Counted from the first letter of the stretch, positions 25,520-34,551 are shown. The stretch: DNA of 64,000 nucleotides from Kineosporiaceae bacterium SCSIO 59966 (GCA_020881835.1 CP052876.1:1736001-1800000), one strand, 5' to 3'. Made by a program: numbers and translations. The notes: generated from the sequence alone by a model not told the origin.

Positions 25520-28500
25520 GACTCCACGAACCACGTCACGGTGATGGTGTCGTCCGGGTGCTGCTGCGCGGTCTGCCGCACCTCGGCCAGGACGTCCTCG
25601 ACGTCCCGGCCTCGGACCGTGCGCTCTCCGCGGACGGTGACCGGTCGGGGGCGAGGCGGCACCGGCGGCGGCGGCGCGAGGATCTGCACCGCGGCCTCGA
25701 CCGTGGCCCGCAGCACCGGCGCCAGCGGCTTGGCGTGCTCCTCGAAGCGTGCCGCCGCGCGCAGCTCGTCGACGACGGCTGCGGCCTCGGGGCGCTGGTC
25801 GACGAGCGGCAGCAGCCCCTCGACGATGGGCCACTGGGTGGCGCGCAGCGCGCTGGTGACCTCGGCCGCACTGGACAGCGACTTGGCGGCCACCTCGTCG
25901 GGGGCTGGCAGGGCCTCCCTACCGAGCACGGTGACGAGCGTGACGTCGTCCTGCTCGCGGGCGAGGCGTTCGACCAGGGTGGCGGCGGCGCGGGCCGTCG
26001 CCAGTCGCCCGGTGCGCGCCTCGTCGTCCAGGCCGAGGGTGCCGGCGTGCGTCTCCAGGGCGGCCACGAGGTCACGTGCCGCACTCCCCCAGGCGGAGGC
26101 CTTGGCCCGGACGCCGCTCGCCAGCGCCGAGAGGTTCGCGGCCGAGCGCAGCTCGGGGCTGTGCACGCCGAACAGGCGAGCGGCGCGGCGGACGGCGGCC
26201 GACCAGTCGGCGTCGTCCGGCAGCCGAGGCTCCCGCAGCTCGTGGTCCGGCTTCACCTCGTCGAGCGACGGCATCGGCACGGGTGCACCGTGGCGGTACC
26301 ACGCCCGGTCGGTGATCAGCGCGTAGGCGCAGACCAGGAGGTTGCGGACCAGCGGGTCCAGGCCCCGCGGCCGCGGCTGGTCGGTCCAGGCCCACAGGTC
26401 GGCAACCGTGAGGGACGACCCGGTGCCGTGCTGGGCGGCGAGCTGGCCGAAACGGTCTCGCCAGGGGAACGTGGAGGCGTCGAAGAGGAAGTGCGACTCG
26501 AGCATCTCCCCGACCTGCAGCCGGTTGCAGATCCGCGCGAGTGTCGCGCGCTGCGCCTGCTCAACGGGGATCCGGCCGCCCTCGGCGACGGCGCGCCGCA
26601 CGTGGTCGAGCACCTTGAGCAGGTCGGCGCGGCGGACCTCGGCCTCGAACTTCGGGTGGTCGGGGTAGGAGTGGGTGTGCATCTGGTCGACGAGGTGCTC
26701 GAAGGCGTCGGCGAGCCGGGCCCCGACCGGTGCCCCGACGGTGAAGGAGGGGTCCAGCGAGGCGAGGAACGTCGGTTCGCCGAAGGAGTGGTCGATGTCG
26801 GCGCGCTGCGGCTTGGTCACCCCGTAGGCCTGCTGGACGACGTCCAGCAGCCGCTGCCGCAGGGACGCCTGGCGGTTCTGCAGGATGACCTTGGCCTGGG
26901 CCCGGTCCTGCACCGACAGGTTGGAGGCGTTGGAGTCGAACCGGTCGGTGGACGCGAGGAGGTAGTTGAGGCAGACGAGGTCGCCGAGGTCACGCATCCG
27001 GTCCTCGGTGAAGAACGCCGGGATCCAGCAGACGGTCTGGCTGGTGACGCCCTGGCCGAGGAGCTCCTCGACGCGTGCGTGGTCGTCGTTCGGGGACCTG
27101 CGCTCGGCGTCGAAGGGGAAGTCGATGACGACCTTCCACCGCCCGCCGGAGGACATCAGGACGTCGTCGGGCATCTCGGTGCGGTCGCGGACGTTGCCGA
27201 ACAGGACGTCGACGGTGCGCCGGCTGCCCCGCCACACGACGCTGTGCTGGATCTCGTGGGTGAGGGTCTCCCGCTGCTGGATGCCGAGGGAGTCGAACAC
27301 CATCTCCCGCAGCAGACGCCGCCGCTCCCCCGTGTTGTCGACGCTGCGGACCCGCTCCAGGACGCTCTCGTAGTCCACCTGGGCGAGTTCCACGGTGATG
27401 AGCGGGTTCTTCGGGTCGTCGGTGAGCCGCAGCTCGCCGACGTCGCCGGACAGGGCGCGCATGAGGTCGACGACGCGGACCGCCTCGGTGCCGGGCAGCG
27501 GGGTGGCGATCGTGCCGTGGTTGAGCGCGGCGAGCTTGGCCGCGGTGAGGTTGCGCAGCGCGGGCACCTGGGGCGCCAGGGCCGACAGCAGGACCGTCTT
27601 GACGAGGCGGTCGTCGGTGCGGAACGGGTGCAGCCGGGGCAGGTCCTTCGCCTGCTCCTCGGTGAGCCCGTGCCGATCCAGCAGACGCGGTCGCAGCTTG
27701 TCGGCGTACAGGGTGCGGGCGTTCGTGAAGTGCTGGCGGATCTCGTCGGTGAGCGGGACGTCGCCGCTGCCGACGAGCGCGTCGAACAGGTCCCCGACCG
27801 GGATGAGGTCCTTGACCGTGAGCTCGTCGCGGCCGTCGACGAGGAGCTGCTGCATCACCTTGAGGGCGGTGCGTTCGCGCTGCAGCAGGCCGGAGAGGGC
27901 GACGAGCGTGGAGACCAGGGCCGGGGAGAACGGGTAGGTCCGCCGAAACGCCTCGGCGTCGGCGCCGCCGCGCCCGTCGGTGTCGAGGCCCTCGAGCAGG
28001 ACGTTCCAGATCTTCGGCTCGCGGGTGAGGCTGTCGAAGGCGACCCGCAGCGCTTCGGGGTTGCCGTCCGGGTTGGGGCGCAGGAGCCGCTTCTCGACGA
28101 TGACGGGCAGGTTCCGGTCCTCGAGGGTGATCCGGTTGAACCGGTCCTCCCACCACCGGAACGTCTCGCCGAAGGCCAGTTTCTCAGCGCCGGGGACATG
28201 GTCGCCGAGGAAGTCCTTGAGGTCGCGCTGGCGGGCGATGAACGACACGAGCGGCACCGGGCGGCGCGCGTCGGCGGCCTCGACGAGCTTGGCTACCTTG
28301 GCGCCCTCGCTGGCGACGAAGGCCTGGTCGGAGATGCGCGAGGCGAGCCACAGCACGAGCTCGTCGAGAAACAGGACGACGGCGTCGTACCCGAGGGAGT
28401 GGGCGTGGGCGCTGACGGCGGCCAGGCCGCGGTCCATGTCGACGTAGCCGGCGTGGGTCGCGTACGCGCCGAAGAAGGTGGCCACGAGATCACTGACGAG

Positions 28501-29166
28501 GCGCATGCGCTCGGTGTCGCCCAGCTCGGCGTTGCGGGCGGCGTCGTAGCGCTCGGCGTCCCAGCCGGCGGCCAGGTCTCCCCACCCGCTTGCCGCGGCC
28601 CCCGCACCGGCGAGCCGGGCGAAGAAGGCGTCGTCGCCCATGGTGGCGCGCAACCGGTCGGCGTCCGCGAACAACGCGTCGGTGACGTGCACCTCGGGCA
28701 GCGGGGCGTCCGGGTGCAGGCGCCGCACCTGCTCGACGTAGCCGCCGAGGACGGCCTGCTCGAGGCTCTCCGCCCCGATGAGGTGGTAGGTCAACGTCAG
28801 CACCTTGCGCCCGGCCAGCCAGGTGTCGTGCCGGGCCACGACGGCCTCCAGGCCCGGCAGGGAGCGGGCCACCGGGTCGTGGCGCAGGACCTGGTGGAGC
28901 ACGGCCATGAAGTGGCTCTTGCCGGACCCGAACGACCCGTGCAGGAAGGCGCCGTCGCTGCGGCCCTTCTCCAGCGCGCCGCGCACCAGATCGAGGGCCT
29001 GGTCGAAGTTGCGGGCCAGCTCGGGCGTGACGACGTACTGGCCGAGGGTCTCCTGCGCGTGGGCGACGCCCTCGGTCAGCTTGAGCACGTAGTCGTTGGC
29101 GCTGACCGACCGCGGGATGACGATGGCGTCCCGCAGTGGAGTGGTGGCGGTCGTGGTGGTGCTCAT
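25516..29166 (-). CDS. pglY: BREX-2 ATPase PglY (BrxC-like)
   Basis: A 1,216-residue ATPase from ATG 29166. SANDYVLKLTEGVAHAQET precedes Walker A HGSFGSGKSHFMAVLHQVL (residues 76-94), and AVVLFLDELVLWLASRISD near residue 265 is Walker B. DFLGDHVPGAEKLAFGETFR is another family landmark. Length and order match PglY of Streptomyces-type BREX 2. A weak GGAG lies 13 bases before the start. In canonical operons pglY follows pglX directly; here the two are 5.5 kb apart, so pglY needs its own promoter in the 300 bp upstream or readthrough across the insert. Confidence 0.93.
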   Translation of the reverse strand: MSTTTTATTPLRDAIVIPRSVSANDYVLKLTEGVAHAQETLGQYVVTPELARNFDQALDLVRGALEKGRSDGAFLHGSFGSGKSHFMAVLHQVLRHDPVARSLPGLEAVVARHDTWLAGRKVLTLTYHLIGAESLEQAVLGGYVEQVRRLHPDAPLPEVHVTDALFADADRLRATMGDDAFFARLAGAGAAASGWGDLAAGWDAERYDAARNAELGDTERMRLVSDLVATFFGAYATHAGYVDMDRGLAAVSAHAHSLGYDAVVLFLDELVLWLASRISDQAFVASEGAKVAKLVEAADARRPVPLVSFIARQRDLKDFLGDHVPGAEKLAFGETFRWWEDRFNRITLEDRNLPVIVEKRLLRPNPDGNPEALRVAFDSLTREPKIWNVLLEGLDTDGRGGADAEAFRRTYPFSPALVSTLVALSGLLQRERTALKVMQQLLVDGRDELTVKDLIPVGDLFDALVGSGDVPLTDEIRQHFTNARTLYADKLRPRLLDRHGLTEEQAKDLPRLHPFRTDDRLVKTVLLSALAPQVPALRNLTAAKLAALNHGTIATPLPGTEAVRVVDLMRALSGDVGELRLTDDPKNPLITVELAQVDYESVLERVRSVDNTGERRRLLREMVFDSLGIQQRETLTHEIQHSVVWRGSRRTVDVLFGNVRDRTEMPDDVLMSSGGRWKVVIDFPFDAERRSPNDDHARVEELLGQGVTSQTVCWIPAFFTEDRMRDLGDLVCLNYLLASTDRFDSNASNLSVQDRAQAKVILQNRQASLRQRLLDVVQQAYGVTKPQRADIDHSFGEPTFLASLDPSFTVGAPVGARLADAFEHLVDQMHTHSYPDHPKFEAEVRRADLLKVLDHVRRAVAEGGRIPVEQAQRATLARICNRLQVGEMLESHFLFDASTFPWRDRFGQLAAQHGTGSSLTVADLWAWTDQPRPRGLDPLVRNLLVCAYALITDRAWYRHGAPVPMPSLDEVKPDHELREPRLPDDADWSAAVRRAARLFGVHSPELRSAANLSALASGVRAKASAWGSAARDLVAALETHAGTLGLDDEARTGRLATARAAATLVERLAREQDDVTLVTVLGREALPAPDEVAAKSLSSAAEVTSALRATQWPIVEGLLPLVDQRPEAAAVVDELRAAARFEEHAKPLAPVLRATVEAAVQILAPPPPVPPRPRPVTVRGERTVRGRDVEDVLAEVRQTAQQHPDDTITVTWFVES

Positions 29167-29278
29167 TGCGTCATGGTCTCCGGGTCATCCGTCGCGCTGG
29201 GTCTGCCGTGGGCCCTGGTAGGCACCTTACGAGGTGACTGCCTCGGTGTCCGGGACCTCCTTGGCCCGTCGCGGGCCA

Positions 29279-29425
29279 TCAGATGTCGAAGCGTGCGGCG
29301 TCCAGAATCCTGCCCTGGCCGAGTGACGAGAGTGCCCACCACTGCGGCAGAGGCATAGCCGAGCTCGGGACGAGTTCCTCCACGGTCCAGCCGCTACCTC
29401 GTTGCTGTCGACCTTGAATGTCCAT
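29279..29425 (-). CDS. 48-residue ORF, possible gene remnant
   Basis: ATG 29425 to TGA 29279. The C-terminal part (WTVEELVPSSAMPLPQWWAL, then SSLGQGRILDAARFDI) reads like the end of a real globular protein, but it matches nothing I know. The reading frame before it continues in another phase (WAGGRVQVDGHSR), so this may be the 3' end of a frameshifted or truncated gene left beside the IS1634 relic at 29471. It lies in the leader region of pglY. Confidence 0.35.
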   Translation of the reverse strand: MDIQGRQQRGSGWTVEELVPSSAMPLPQWWALSSLGQGRILDAARFDI

Positions 29426-29470
29426 CCACCTGAACTCTGCCGCCGGCCCAGTCCACGGCCAGGCGACGCA

Positions 29471-29562
29471 CCTGACTCGCGCCGTTTTAGTGTGTCGGCC
29501 ACTTGACGCCTACCGCGTCGATGATTGTGCCCGTGATGTCGGTGCCGCGCCGACCCCACGCT
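29471..29562 (-). pseudogene. IS1634-family relic: left end and last transposase codons
   Basis: CCTGACTCGCGCC (29471-29483) matches the terminal inverted repeat of the complete IS1634 element at 30982 with one change. It is followed by TTTTAGTGTGTCGGCCACTT and a diverged copy of the last roughly 20 transposase codons (IIDAVGVKWPTH, stop). Homology fades near 29562. It marks an older insertion at the same locus. Confidence 0.8.
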
Positions 29563-29821
29563 GTGGCACCAGCCAAGACGTCAACCTTTGAACGCAAGAG
29601 ATGCCAGCTGGGTGGCAGTCGTGCTCGCGTGACCCGGGTCTGCATCGAACGCTTGAGGTTCCGGCGGCGGTTGTGGTCCCCCGCTCAGGTCGCGAGTACC
29701 ACCATAGCCGCTAGCCCCGCCGCCTGGTCCCTGTTGCGGTGGCACAGTTCAACTTCCTGGCAAGTGGCACCATGCGGCGTGTCTGGCAGATCAGGAGACC
29801 CTGGCTCCGTACCCTTCTGCC

Positions 29822-30466
29822 ATGCCGGGAGCGACGGAAAACAGGACTGGCGGATCGGGACCCCCGTGGTGGGCGTGGCCGCTCATGCTGGTGCTTTTTG
29901 GGCTGGCTGGATACCTGCTCTTCGCCCTTGTACGCGCAATTATAGAAGCGTTCTCAGACGCTGGGCCGGAGGTTGCGGCAGCGTTACTCACCGGTGCTAC
30001 CACGGTTCTGGTCGCTGTGCTTTCCGTCCTGCTGACCCGCTTCTTCGAACGGCGAAACGCCCGTGAGCGGGAGCAACAACAAAAAAGGACGCCGGTCTAC
30101 GAAGAGTTCATCGCTGGTTTGCTAGAGTCCCTTGGCTTCACTAAGACGGCGGAGGAGCGCAAGGAGGGAATGGACCAGGCTGAGGTGGCTAGGGTGTTGG
30201 GGAACTTTACCAAGCAGGCGGTTGTCTGGGGCTCGGATGACGTGATCCGAGCATGGGTTGATTACAGGTACGCCACGATGAAGATGAATCCAAAGGATCT
30301 GACTCAAGGAAGACAGGGCATGCGGAAGTTGGAGGAGTTGTTCTTGACCATTAGGAAGGACTTAGGTCTTAGCAACAAGTCTCTCCGCGACGGCGACCTG
30401 CTCCGACTGTTTATCAACGATCTGGACTCCGGAGAGGGTGCTGAACCGGCCCAACAGTCACGGTGA
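29822..30466 (+). CDS. Unknown membrane protein in the BREX insert
   Basis: A 214-residue protein from ATG 29822. Two hydrophobic segments (WPLMLVLFGLAGYLLFALVR and VAAALLTGATTVLVAVLSVL, about residues 20-70) are followed by a charged stretch (RFFERRNAREREQQQKRT) and a cytoplasmic helical domain ending RKDLGLSNKSLRDGDLLRLF. The last motif recurs in many unnamed bacterial proteins of this two-helix layout. The gene is on the plus strand, opposite to the BREX genes, and is visibly richer in A and T than its neighbours, which suggests recent transfer. No function can be given; location between BREX genes makes a defence role worth testing. Confidence 0.72.
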   Translation: MPGATENRTGGSGPPWWAWPLMLVLFGLAGYLLFALVRAIIEAFSDAGPEVAAALLTGATTVLVAVLSVLLTRFFERRNAREREQQQKRTPVYEEFIAGLLESLGFTKTAEERKEGMDQAEVARVLGNFTKQAVVWGSDDVIRAWVDYRYATMKMNPKDLTQGRQGMRKLEELFLTIRKDLGLSNKSLRDGDLLRLFINDLDSGEGAEPAQQSR

Positions 30467-30853
30467 TTTTCTTCGGCAAGGCGAAGTACCTTTCGCATAC
30501 CCTGGCGATGCACGCCAAGAACTCCGAGTTCGGGGCAGGACGAGGACCGCCGCGTTTGCCGTGCCCTAGAGCAGCGCAGGTCGGTTTGAACCGGGCGGGC
30601 ATCTCTATGGGAGTGGGTGCCTAACTCAGAACACTTTGAACGGCTGCCTCTTGGCGACAGTGCGGTGAAGAATGCCTCAAGTGCATTGAAGCCAACAGGA
30701 CGAGAATTGTCAGTTCCGTTTCTTGGATGAGAACCGTGAGGGAACTTCCCGTACGTTTGCGCGTCGCTATCTGCGGCTGTTCGCAGAGGGACTAGTGATG
30801 TGGCTAGTAAGGTGGCAACGGAAGGCGCTGGCCGCATCTACCACGAAAGCACC
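30467..30853. other. Gene-less stretch after the membrane protein
   Basis: 387 bp without a convincing gene on either strand. Composition is mixed, less GC-rich than the BREX genes. It ends exactly at the start of the 128-bp direct repeat that flanks the IS1634 element. Confidence 0.55.
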
Positions 30854-30981
30854 AGGCGCCGGTTGTGTACCCGACCTGCCGCAGGTCGTCCTCCTTCTCG
30901 GCCTCGAAGTACAAGGTGGTGACGTCGTACAGCACCAGCGACAGATCACCGTGGACACTGGCGTGCTCGAAGCACGCCCTA
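30854..30981. repeat. Left copy of the 128-bp direct repeat flanking IS1634
   Basis: These 128 bp are identical, base for base as far as I can read, to 32670-32797. They directly abut the left inverted repeat of the element at 30982. Long variable target duplications of this kind are the hallmark of IS1634 and IS1549. The repeated DNA is itself part of an older transposase relic. Confidence 0.9.
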
Positions 30982-32669
30982 CCTGACTCGTGCCGATTTA
31001 GTGTGTCGGCCACTTGACACCTACAGCGTCGATGATCGTGCGGGCGGTGTCGGTGAGGGGGTCGCTGGCGGGATGTTCGTGTCCGGCGATGTTGACGGTG
31101 ATCTGCTGCAGCGGGCGTAACGCCTGGATGATCTTCTTGAGGCTCATCCCGGTCGTGTTCTGCAGGTGACGGGCGACGGCGAGGGCGGCCATGACGACAG
31201 TGAGGTGGGCCTCGATCGCGTCGCGGTCGTGGTGGAACACCGGACGGGCCCGTAGGTCGCTCTTGCTCATGCGGAACGAGGCCTCGACCTGCCACAACGA
31301 GTGGTAGGAGTCGATGACCTCACTGGCCGCCATGAGCGTGGCGGGCACGTTGGTGATGTAGCCCTTCAACCCGACGAGCCGGCGGGCGCGGTCCAGGGCC
31401 GCCTGGTCGAGACTGACTGCGCCGTTCGCCGTCGTGACGAACCGGGGTGTGCGGGCGGCCTTCTCCCCGGAGACCACTGCCCTGGCCCTGTTCTCCTGCG
31501 CGGTGAGGGTCCTGCCGTCGCGGGCGGCTCGCTTGCTGGAGTACGACCACACTGCCCGCCACGACCGCTCGTGCACGGCCGGGTCCCACACGGGTTCGGC
31601 GCGCTTGGTGGTGTCGTTGCTGCTGCGGGCGGTGCCGGTGGACAAGCGTGGGGTGATCGTGTCGATGACCTGCCCATCGGTGAACGCGTCCCCGTGCCAG
31701 CGGAAGTGGGAGGCCAGGTCGACCGGCGCCTTGGTGACCCGCGAGCCGACGATGAACCGCAGGTTCGCCTCGTCCAGTTCCCGCAGGTTCGCCGCCGACA
31801 GCATCCCCGCGTCGGCGACGACGACCATGTCCGCGACCTGGTGGCGGGCCTGGAACTGCTGGATGATCGGCAGGATCGTGGTCGTCTCGGCCTTGTTGCC
31901 CTGAAAGCAGCCGACCTCGAGCGGGAACCCGGCCCGGTCCACGAGCAGCCCAACGACGATCTGCGGGTCCACGCGGCGTTCCTTGGAGTACCCGACCCGC
32001 CGCAGGTCGTCCTCCTTCTCAGCCTCGAAGTACAAGGTGGTGACGTCGTACAGCACCAGCGACAGATCACCGTGGACACTGGCGTGCTCGAAGCACGCCC
32101 TGGCGATCTGGTCCCGGTACCCACGCTCCTGGCAGCGGGCCAGCGACCGGAACATCGTGCGCAGCGAGGCGTGAGCGACCCCCAGCTCGTCCAGGACACG
32201 CACAGAGTCGGCCTTGCTGGTCGGCTCGACCAGCCGGGCCAGCACCAGCTGCTTGAACGCCTCGTCCCCGAGCGCGTCGAACCCCAACCGCGCGTACGTG
32301 CTGACCAGGACGTGCCACAGCAGGGCACTGGACCGGCTGGTGATGACCGCCTGACCAGCGGGCACCGACCCACCGCTGAGGTCCAGTTCGCCCTGACCCG
32401 GGCGGATCTTGCGGCGGGCGACCTCCAGCAGCGCCGTCAGCTCCTGCGCCGTGCGCGCCGACCCCACGTGCTCCAGCACCCGGTCACGCCCGCCCGCCCG
32501 CTCAGCGATCTGCACCGCCGTCGCCCCCGACCCCGTCCGCACCTTCCGAACGAACACCACCCGGCGACACTACCCACCGATTAGTGTGTCGCAGCCCCCC
32601 TACTCAACCCTCTGACCAGCAGCGATCCCCCCGCACCCACCAGATCCCGGAGAAGTGGCACGAGTCAGG
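30982..32669 (-). mobile_element. IS1634-family insertion sequence, complete
   Basis: The ends are a perfect 13-bp inverted repeat, CCTGACTCGTGCC at 30982-30994 and its complement at 32657-32669. The element is 1,688 bp and contains one intact transposase gene on the minus strand. It is bracketed by the 128-bp direct repeats 30854-30981 and 32670-32797. Removing the element and one repeat copy restores a continuous relic of a related transposase, so it inserted into an older element of its own family. Confidence 0.9.
30998..32560 (-). CDS. IS1634-family transposase
   Basis: A 520-residue DDE transposase of the IS4 superfamily. MVFVRKVRTGSGATAVQIAE at the start, then LYDVTTLYFEAEKEDDL (first Asp), VVVADAGMLSAANLRELDEA (second Asp) and SYHSLWQVEASFRMSKSDLR (the Y-x6-E-x3-R signature of IS4-type enzymes with the catalytic Glu) are all present. 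The gene looks intact and the element may be active. The stop codon TAA is four bases inside the left inverted repeat. Confidence 0.94.
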   Translation of the reverse strand: MVFVRKVRTGSGATAVQIAERAGGRDRVLEHVGSARTAQELTALLEVARRKIRPGQGELDLSGGSVPAGQAVITSRSSALLWHVLVSTYARLGFDALGDEAFKQLVLARLVEPTSKADSVRVLDELGVAHASLRTMFRSLARCQERGYRDQIARACFEHASVHGDLSLVLYDVTTLYFEAEKEDDLRRVGYSKERRVDPQIVVGLLVDRAGFPLEVGCFQGNKAETTTILPIIQQFQARHQVADMVVVADAGMLSAANLRELDEANLRFIVGSRVTKAPVDLASHFRWHGDAFTDGQVIDTITPRLSTGTARSSNDTTKRAEPVWDPAVHERSWRAVWSYSSKRAARDGRTLTAQENRARAVVSGEKAARTPRFVTTANGAVSLDQAALDRARRLVGLKGYITNVPATLMAASEVIDSYHSLWQVEASFRMSKSDLRARPVFHHDRDAIEAHLTVVMAALAVARHLQNTTGMSLKKIIQALRPLQQITVNIAGHEHPASDPLTDTARTIIDAVGVKWPTH

Positions 32670-32797
32670 AGGCGCCGGTTGTGTACCCGACCTGCCGCAG
32701 GTCGTCCTCCTTCTCGGCCTCGAAGTACAAGGTGGTGACGTCGTACAGCACCAGCGACAGATCACCGTGGACACTGGCGTGCTCGAAGCACGCCCTA
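32670..32797. repeat. Right copy of the 128-bp direct repeat flanking IS1634
   Basis: Identical to 30854-30981 and directly adjacent to the right inverted repeat of the element at 32669. Homology to the left copy stops after base 32797, where the older relic continues. Confidence 0.9.
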
Positions 32798-33041
32798 GCG
32801 ATCTGGTCCCGGTACCCACGCTCCTGGCAGCGGGCCAGCGACCGGAACATCGTGCGCAGCGAGGCGTGAGCGACCCCCAGCTCGTCCAGGACACGCACAG
32901 AGTCGGCCTTGCTGGTCGGCTCGACCAGCCGGGCCAGCACCAGCTGCTTGAACGCCTCGTCCCCGAGCGCGTCGAACCCCAACCGCGCGTACGTGCTGAC
33001 CAGGACCTGCCACAGCAGGGCACTGGACCGGCTGGTGATGA
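32683..33041 (-). pseudogene. Transposase relic that served as target of the IS1634 insertion
   Basis: This stretch matches about 358 bp of the transposase gene (31990-32347) with only scattered changes. The frame encodes FKQLVLARLVEPTSKADSVR through LYDVTTLYFEAEKEDDLRQV and then diverges to a stop. Both ends are truncated. On the right it passes directly into the 3' end of the dGTPase gene at 33047. Its first 115 bp are also present in the left direct repeat. Confidence 0.85.
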
Positions 33042-33046
33042 GCGGG

Positions 33047-34339
33047 TCATCGAATAATGGCCGCGGACACGCTGCCCGCTTCCTGGCCGGTCAAACGCGC
33101 ATGTAGCGCATATGCCTGCCTATCTGAGAGACTGGCCACCACGTCGCACGCCACACGTTGTCGCGCCATATCCAGAGAACCGTGCTGATTGGTAAGCGTC
33201 TCATCCCCCAAATAGGAGCGTGCCCACGCCGGCAAGACATGCACATTCGTGGCAGCCGATTCAACGAAGTAGTGGTAAAGGGTCTCAATAATCTTTCGCT
33301 GGCCTGCTTGCTGCGCTGCCAGGGCAGGGGCCTCGATGACGTAAGTCCAGGTGAGACTCTTCAAGAGATCAATCTCCCGGCGCATGTGCTCATCCTCTGT
33401 GACCGAATCTGAGTCAAATCGCAACCCAGAGACGTAACTATTGATCTTTATCGGCACAAGGCGGGCCATGATGCCCCGAGCTGTCGCACTGACCCACGGC
33501 TCCGTCGGGAATTCATAGAACAGGTTGGCCGCATCAGACTCGTAGTCCTCGCGGCCCCCTAGCAGTACCTTGGCTTCCCTGCTCCACCGCTCGAAGGTTC
33601 GATCGAGGAACCTGCTCTGCTCCTCCTCGTCCCGCGCGAGCCGGTCGAGGGGAATGAAACCTGCCTGAAAGAAGTCCTCCGTGTCATGAAGAGCATAGGC
33701 CACATCGTCAGCCCAGTCCATGATCTCTGCCTCGGGCGTCTTCCTGTCGGCCCTCGTGGAGGGAAGTCCCTCCCGAGACCATGTGAAGTCCTGCCGCTCA
33801 GGGTAGTAGTATCCGTACTTGTGCCTATGTTTGCCTGCCATGCCGCGGGACCAGGGGTATTTGGTCATCGCTTGCAGTGAGGCTCGCGTCAAGTCCAGAC
33901 CAGGATGCACTTCCGCCCGGCGAGCCAATTTGGTTAGAATCCTGAACGATTGAGCATTTCCTTCAAATCCCTCTGGCTGATTGTCGTCAACGAGCAGTTG
34001 ATCCAATTTCTCTTCCGCAATATGACCAAAAGGCGGATGCCCGAGGTCATGGGCCAGGGCTGCTGCCTCGACGACGTCTGGATCTATTGAAGAATCTTGA
34101 TCTCTGACATGCCTTTCCGCTATGCGGCGAGCAATCTGTGCAACTTCCAGGGTATGCGTGAGGCGTGTATGAAACAAGTCGAGCTCATGACTGCCGACGA
34201 CTTGCGTTACTTCTGCCAGACGTCGGAACTGCGGCGTGTACAGGACGCGGTCACGGTCACGCTGACCGGGAGTGCGAGGATCCGGGGGATCCTTCTCTTC
34301 GTCGGTGGACCGCCACAGCCGACCAAAGCGGTTTGTCAC
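33047..34339 (-). CDS. dgt: dGTPase / dNTP triphosphohydrolase, HD family
   Basis: A 430-residue HD-domain enzyme starting at GTG 34339. Landmarks: RDRVLYTPQFRRLAEVTQVV, the first metal His in FHTRLTHTLEVAQIARRIAE (H62), ALAHDLGHPPFGHIAEEKLD with the HD pair (H97, D98), and DWADDVAYALHD with the fourth ligand (D211). Such enzymes hydrolyse dGTP or other dNTPs to nucleoside and triphosphate. Several are antiphage proteins that starve phage replication of nucleotides. It lies inside the BREX operon between pglX and pglY on the same strand, translationally coupled to a small upstream ORF. GC content is visibly lower than in the pgl genes. The 3' end touches an IS relic but the reading frame appears complete. 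Confidence 0.92.
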   Translation of the reverse strand: MTNRFGRLWRSTDEEKDPPDPRTPGQRDRDRVLYTPQFRRLAEVTQVVGSHELDLFHTRLTHTLEVAQIARRIAERHVRDQDSSIDPDVVEAAALAHDLGHPPFGHIAEEKLDQLLVDDNQPEGFEGNAQSFRILTKLARRAEVHPGLDLTRASLQAMTKYPWSRGMAGKHRHKYGYYYPERQDFTWSREGLPSTRADRKTPEAEIMDWADDVAYALHDTEDFFQAGFIPLDRLARDEEEQSRFLDRTFERWSREAKVLLGGREDYESDAANLFYEFPTEPWVSATARGIMARLVPIKINSYVSGLRFDSDSVTEDEHMRREIDLLKSLTWTYVIEAPALAAQQAGQRKIIETLYHYFVESAATNVHVLPAWARSYLGDETLTNQHGSLDMARQRVACDVVASLSDRQAYALHARLTGQEAGSVSAAIIR

Positions 34340-34551
34340 CTCGTTGCTTGCTTAGTTCGCAACTGCCCAGACGAGGAACGGCTCAGACGGTGCTCCGAGA
34401 GGAGCTTCCAGTAAGCCTCCCGTACCTGAGCACCTGGCTGCTTGGCCGAAGCTGCCCGCACAACTTCAGCAATGCTCGCAGCCTCTCCAGCTTGGGCGAC
34501 TGCATCGAGCACCGCCTGCTCGGCAGCATGTAGATCTCGCGCACGACCCAC
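34336..34551 (-). CDS. Small winged-helix-like protein coupled to dGTPase
   Basis: A 71-residue protein from GTG 34551 with AGGAGG about seven bases upstream. AEQAVLDAVAQAGEAASIAE then VREAYWKLLSEHRLSRSSSG fits a three-helix winged-helix fold, but I do not recognise the family. Its stop overlaps the dGTPase start (GTGA), so the two proteins are made together. It could be a regulator or a partner of the dGTPase. Confidence 0.65.
   Translation of the reverse strand: MGRARDLHAAEQAVLDAVAQAGEAASIAEVVRAASAKQPGAQVREAYWKLLSEHRLSRSSSGQLRTKQATR

Noticed and set aside
22991-29358. Very long plus-strand frames opposite pglZ and pglY
   Set aside because: They mirror the coding genes on the minus strand and show the Val/Gly/Asp/Gln bias of antisense frames.
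30861-33050. Possibility of two independent transposase fragments on both sides of the IS1634 element
   Set aside because: The left fragment is exactly the 128-bp direct repeat of the right one and abuts the terminal repeat, so a single insertion with long target duplication explains both.
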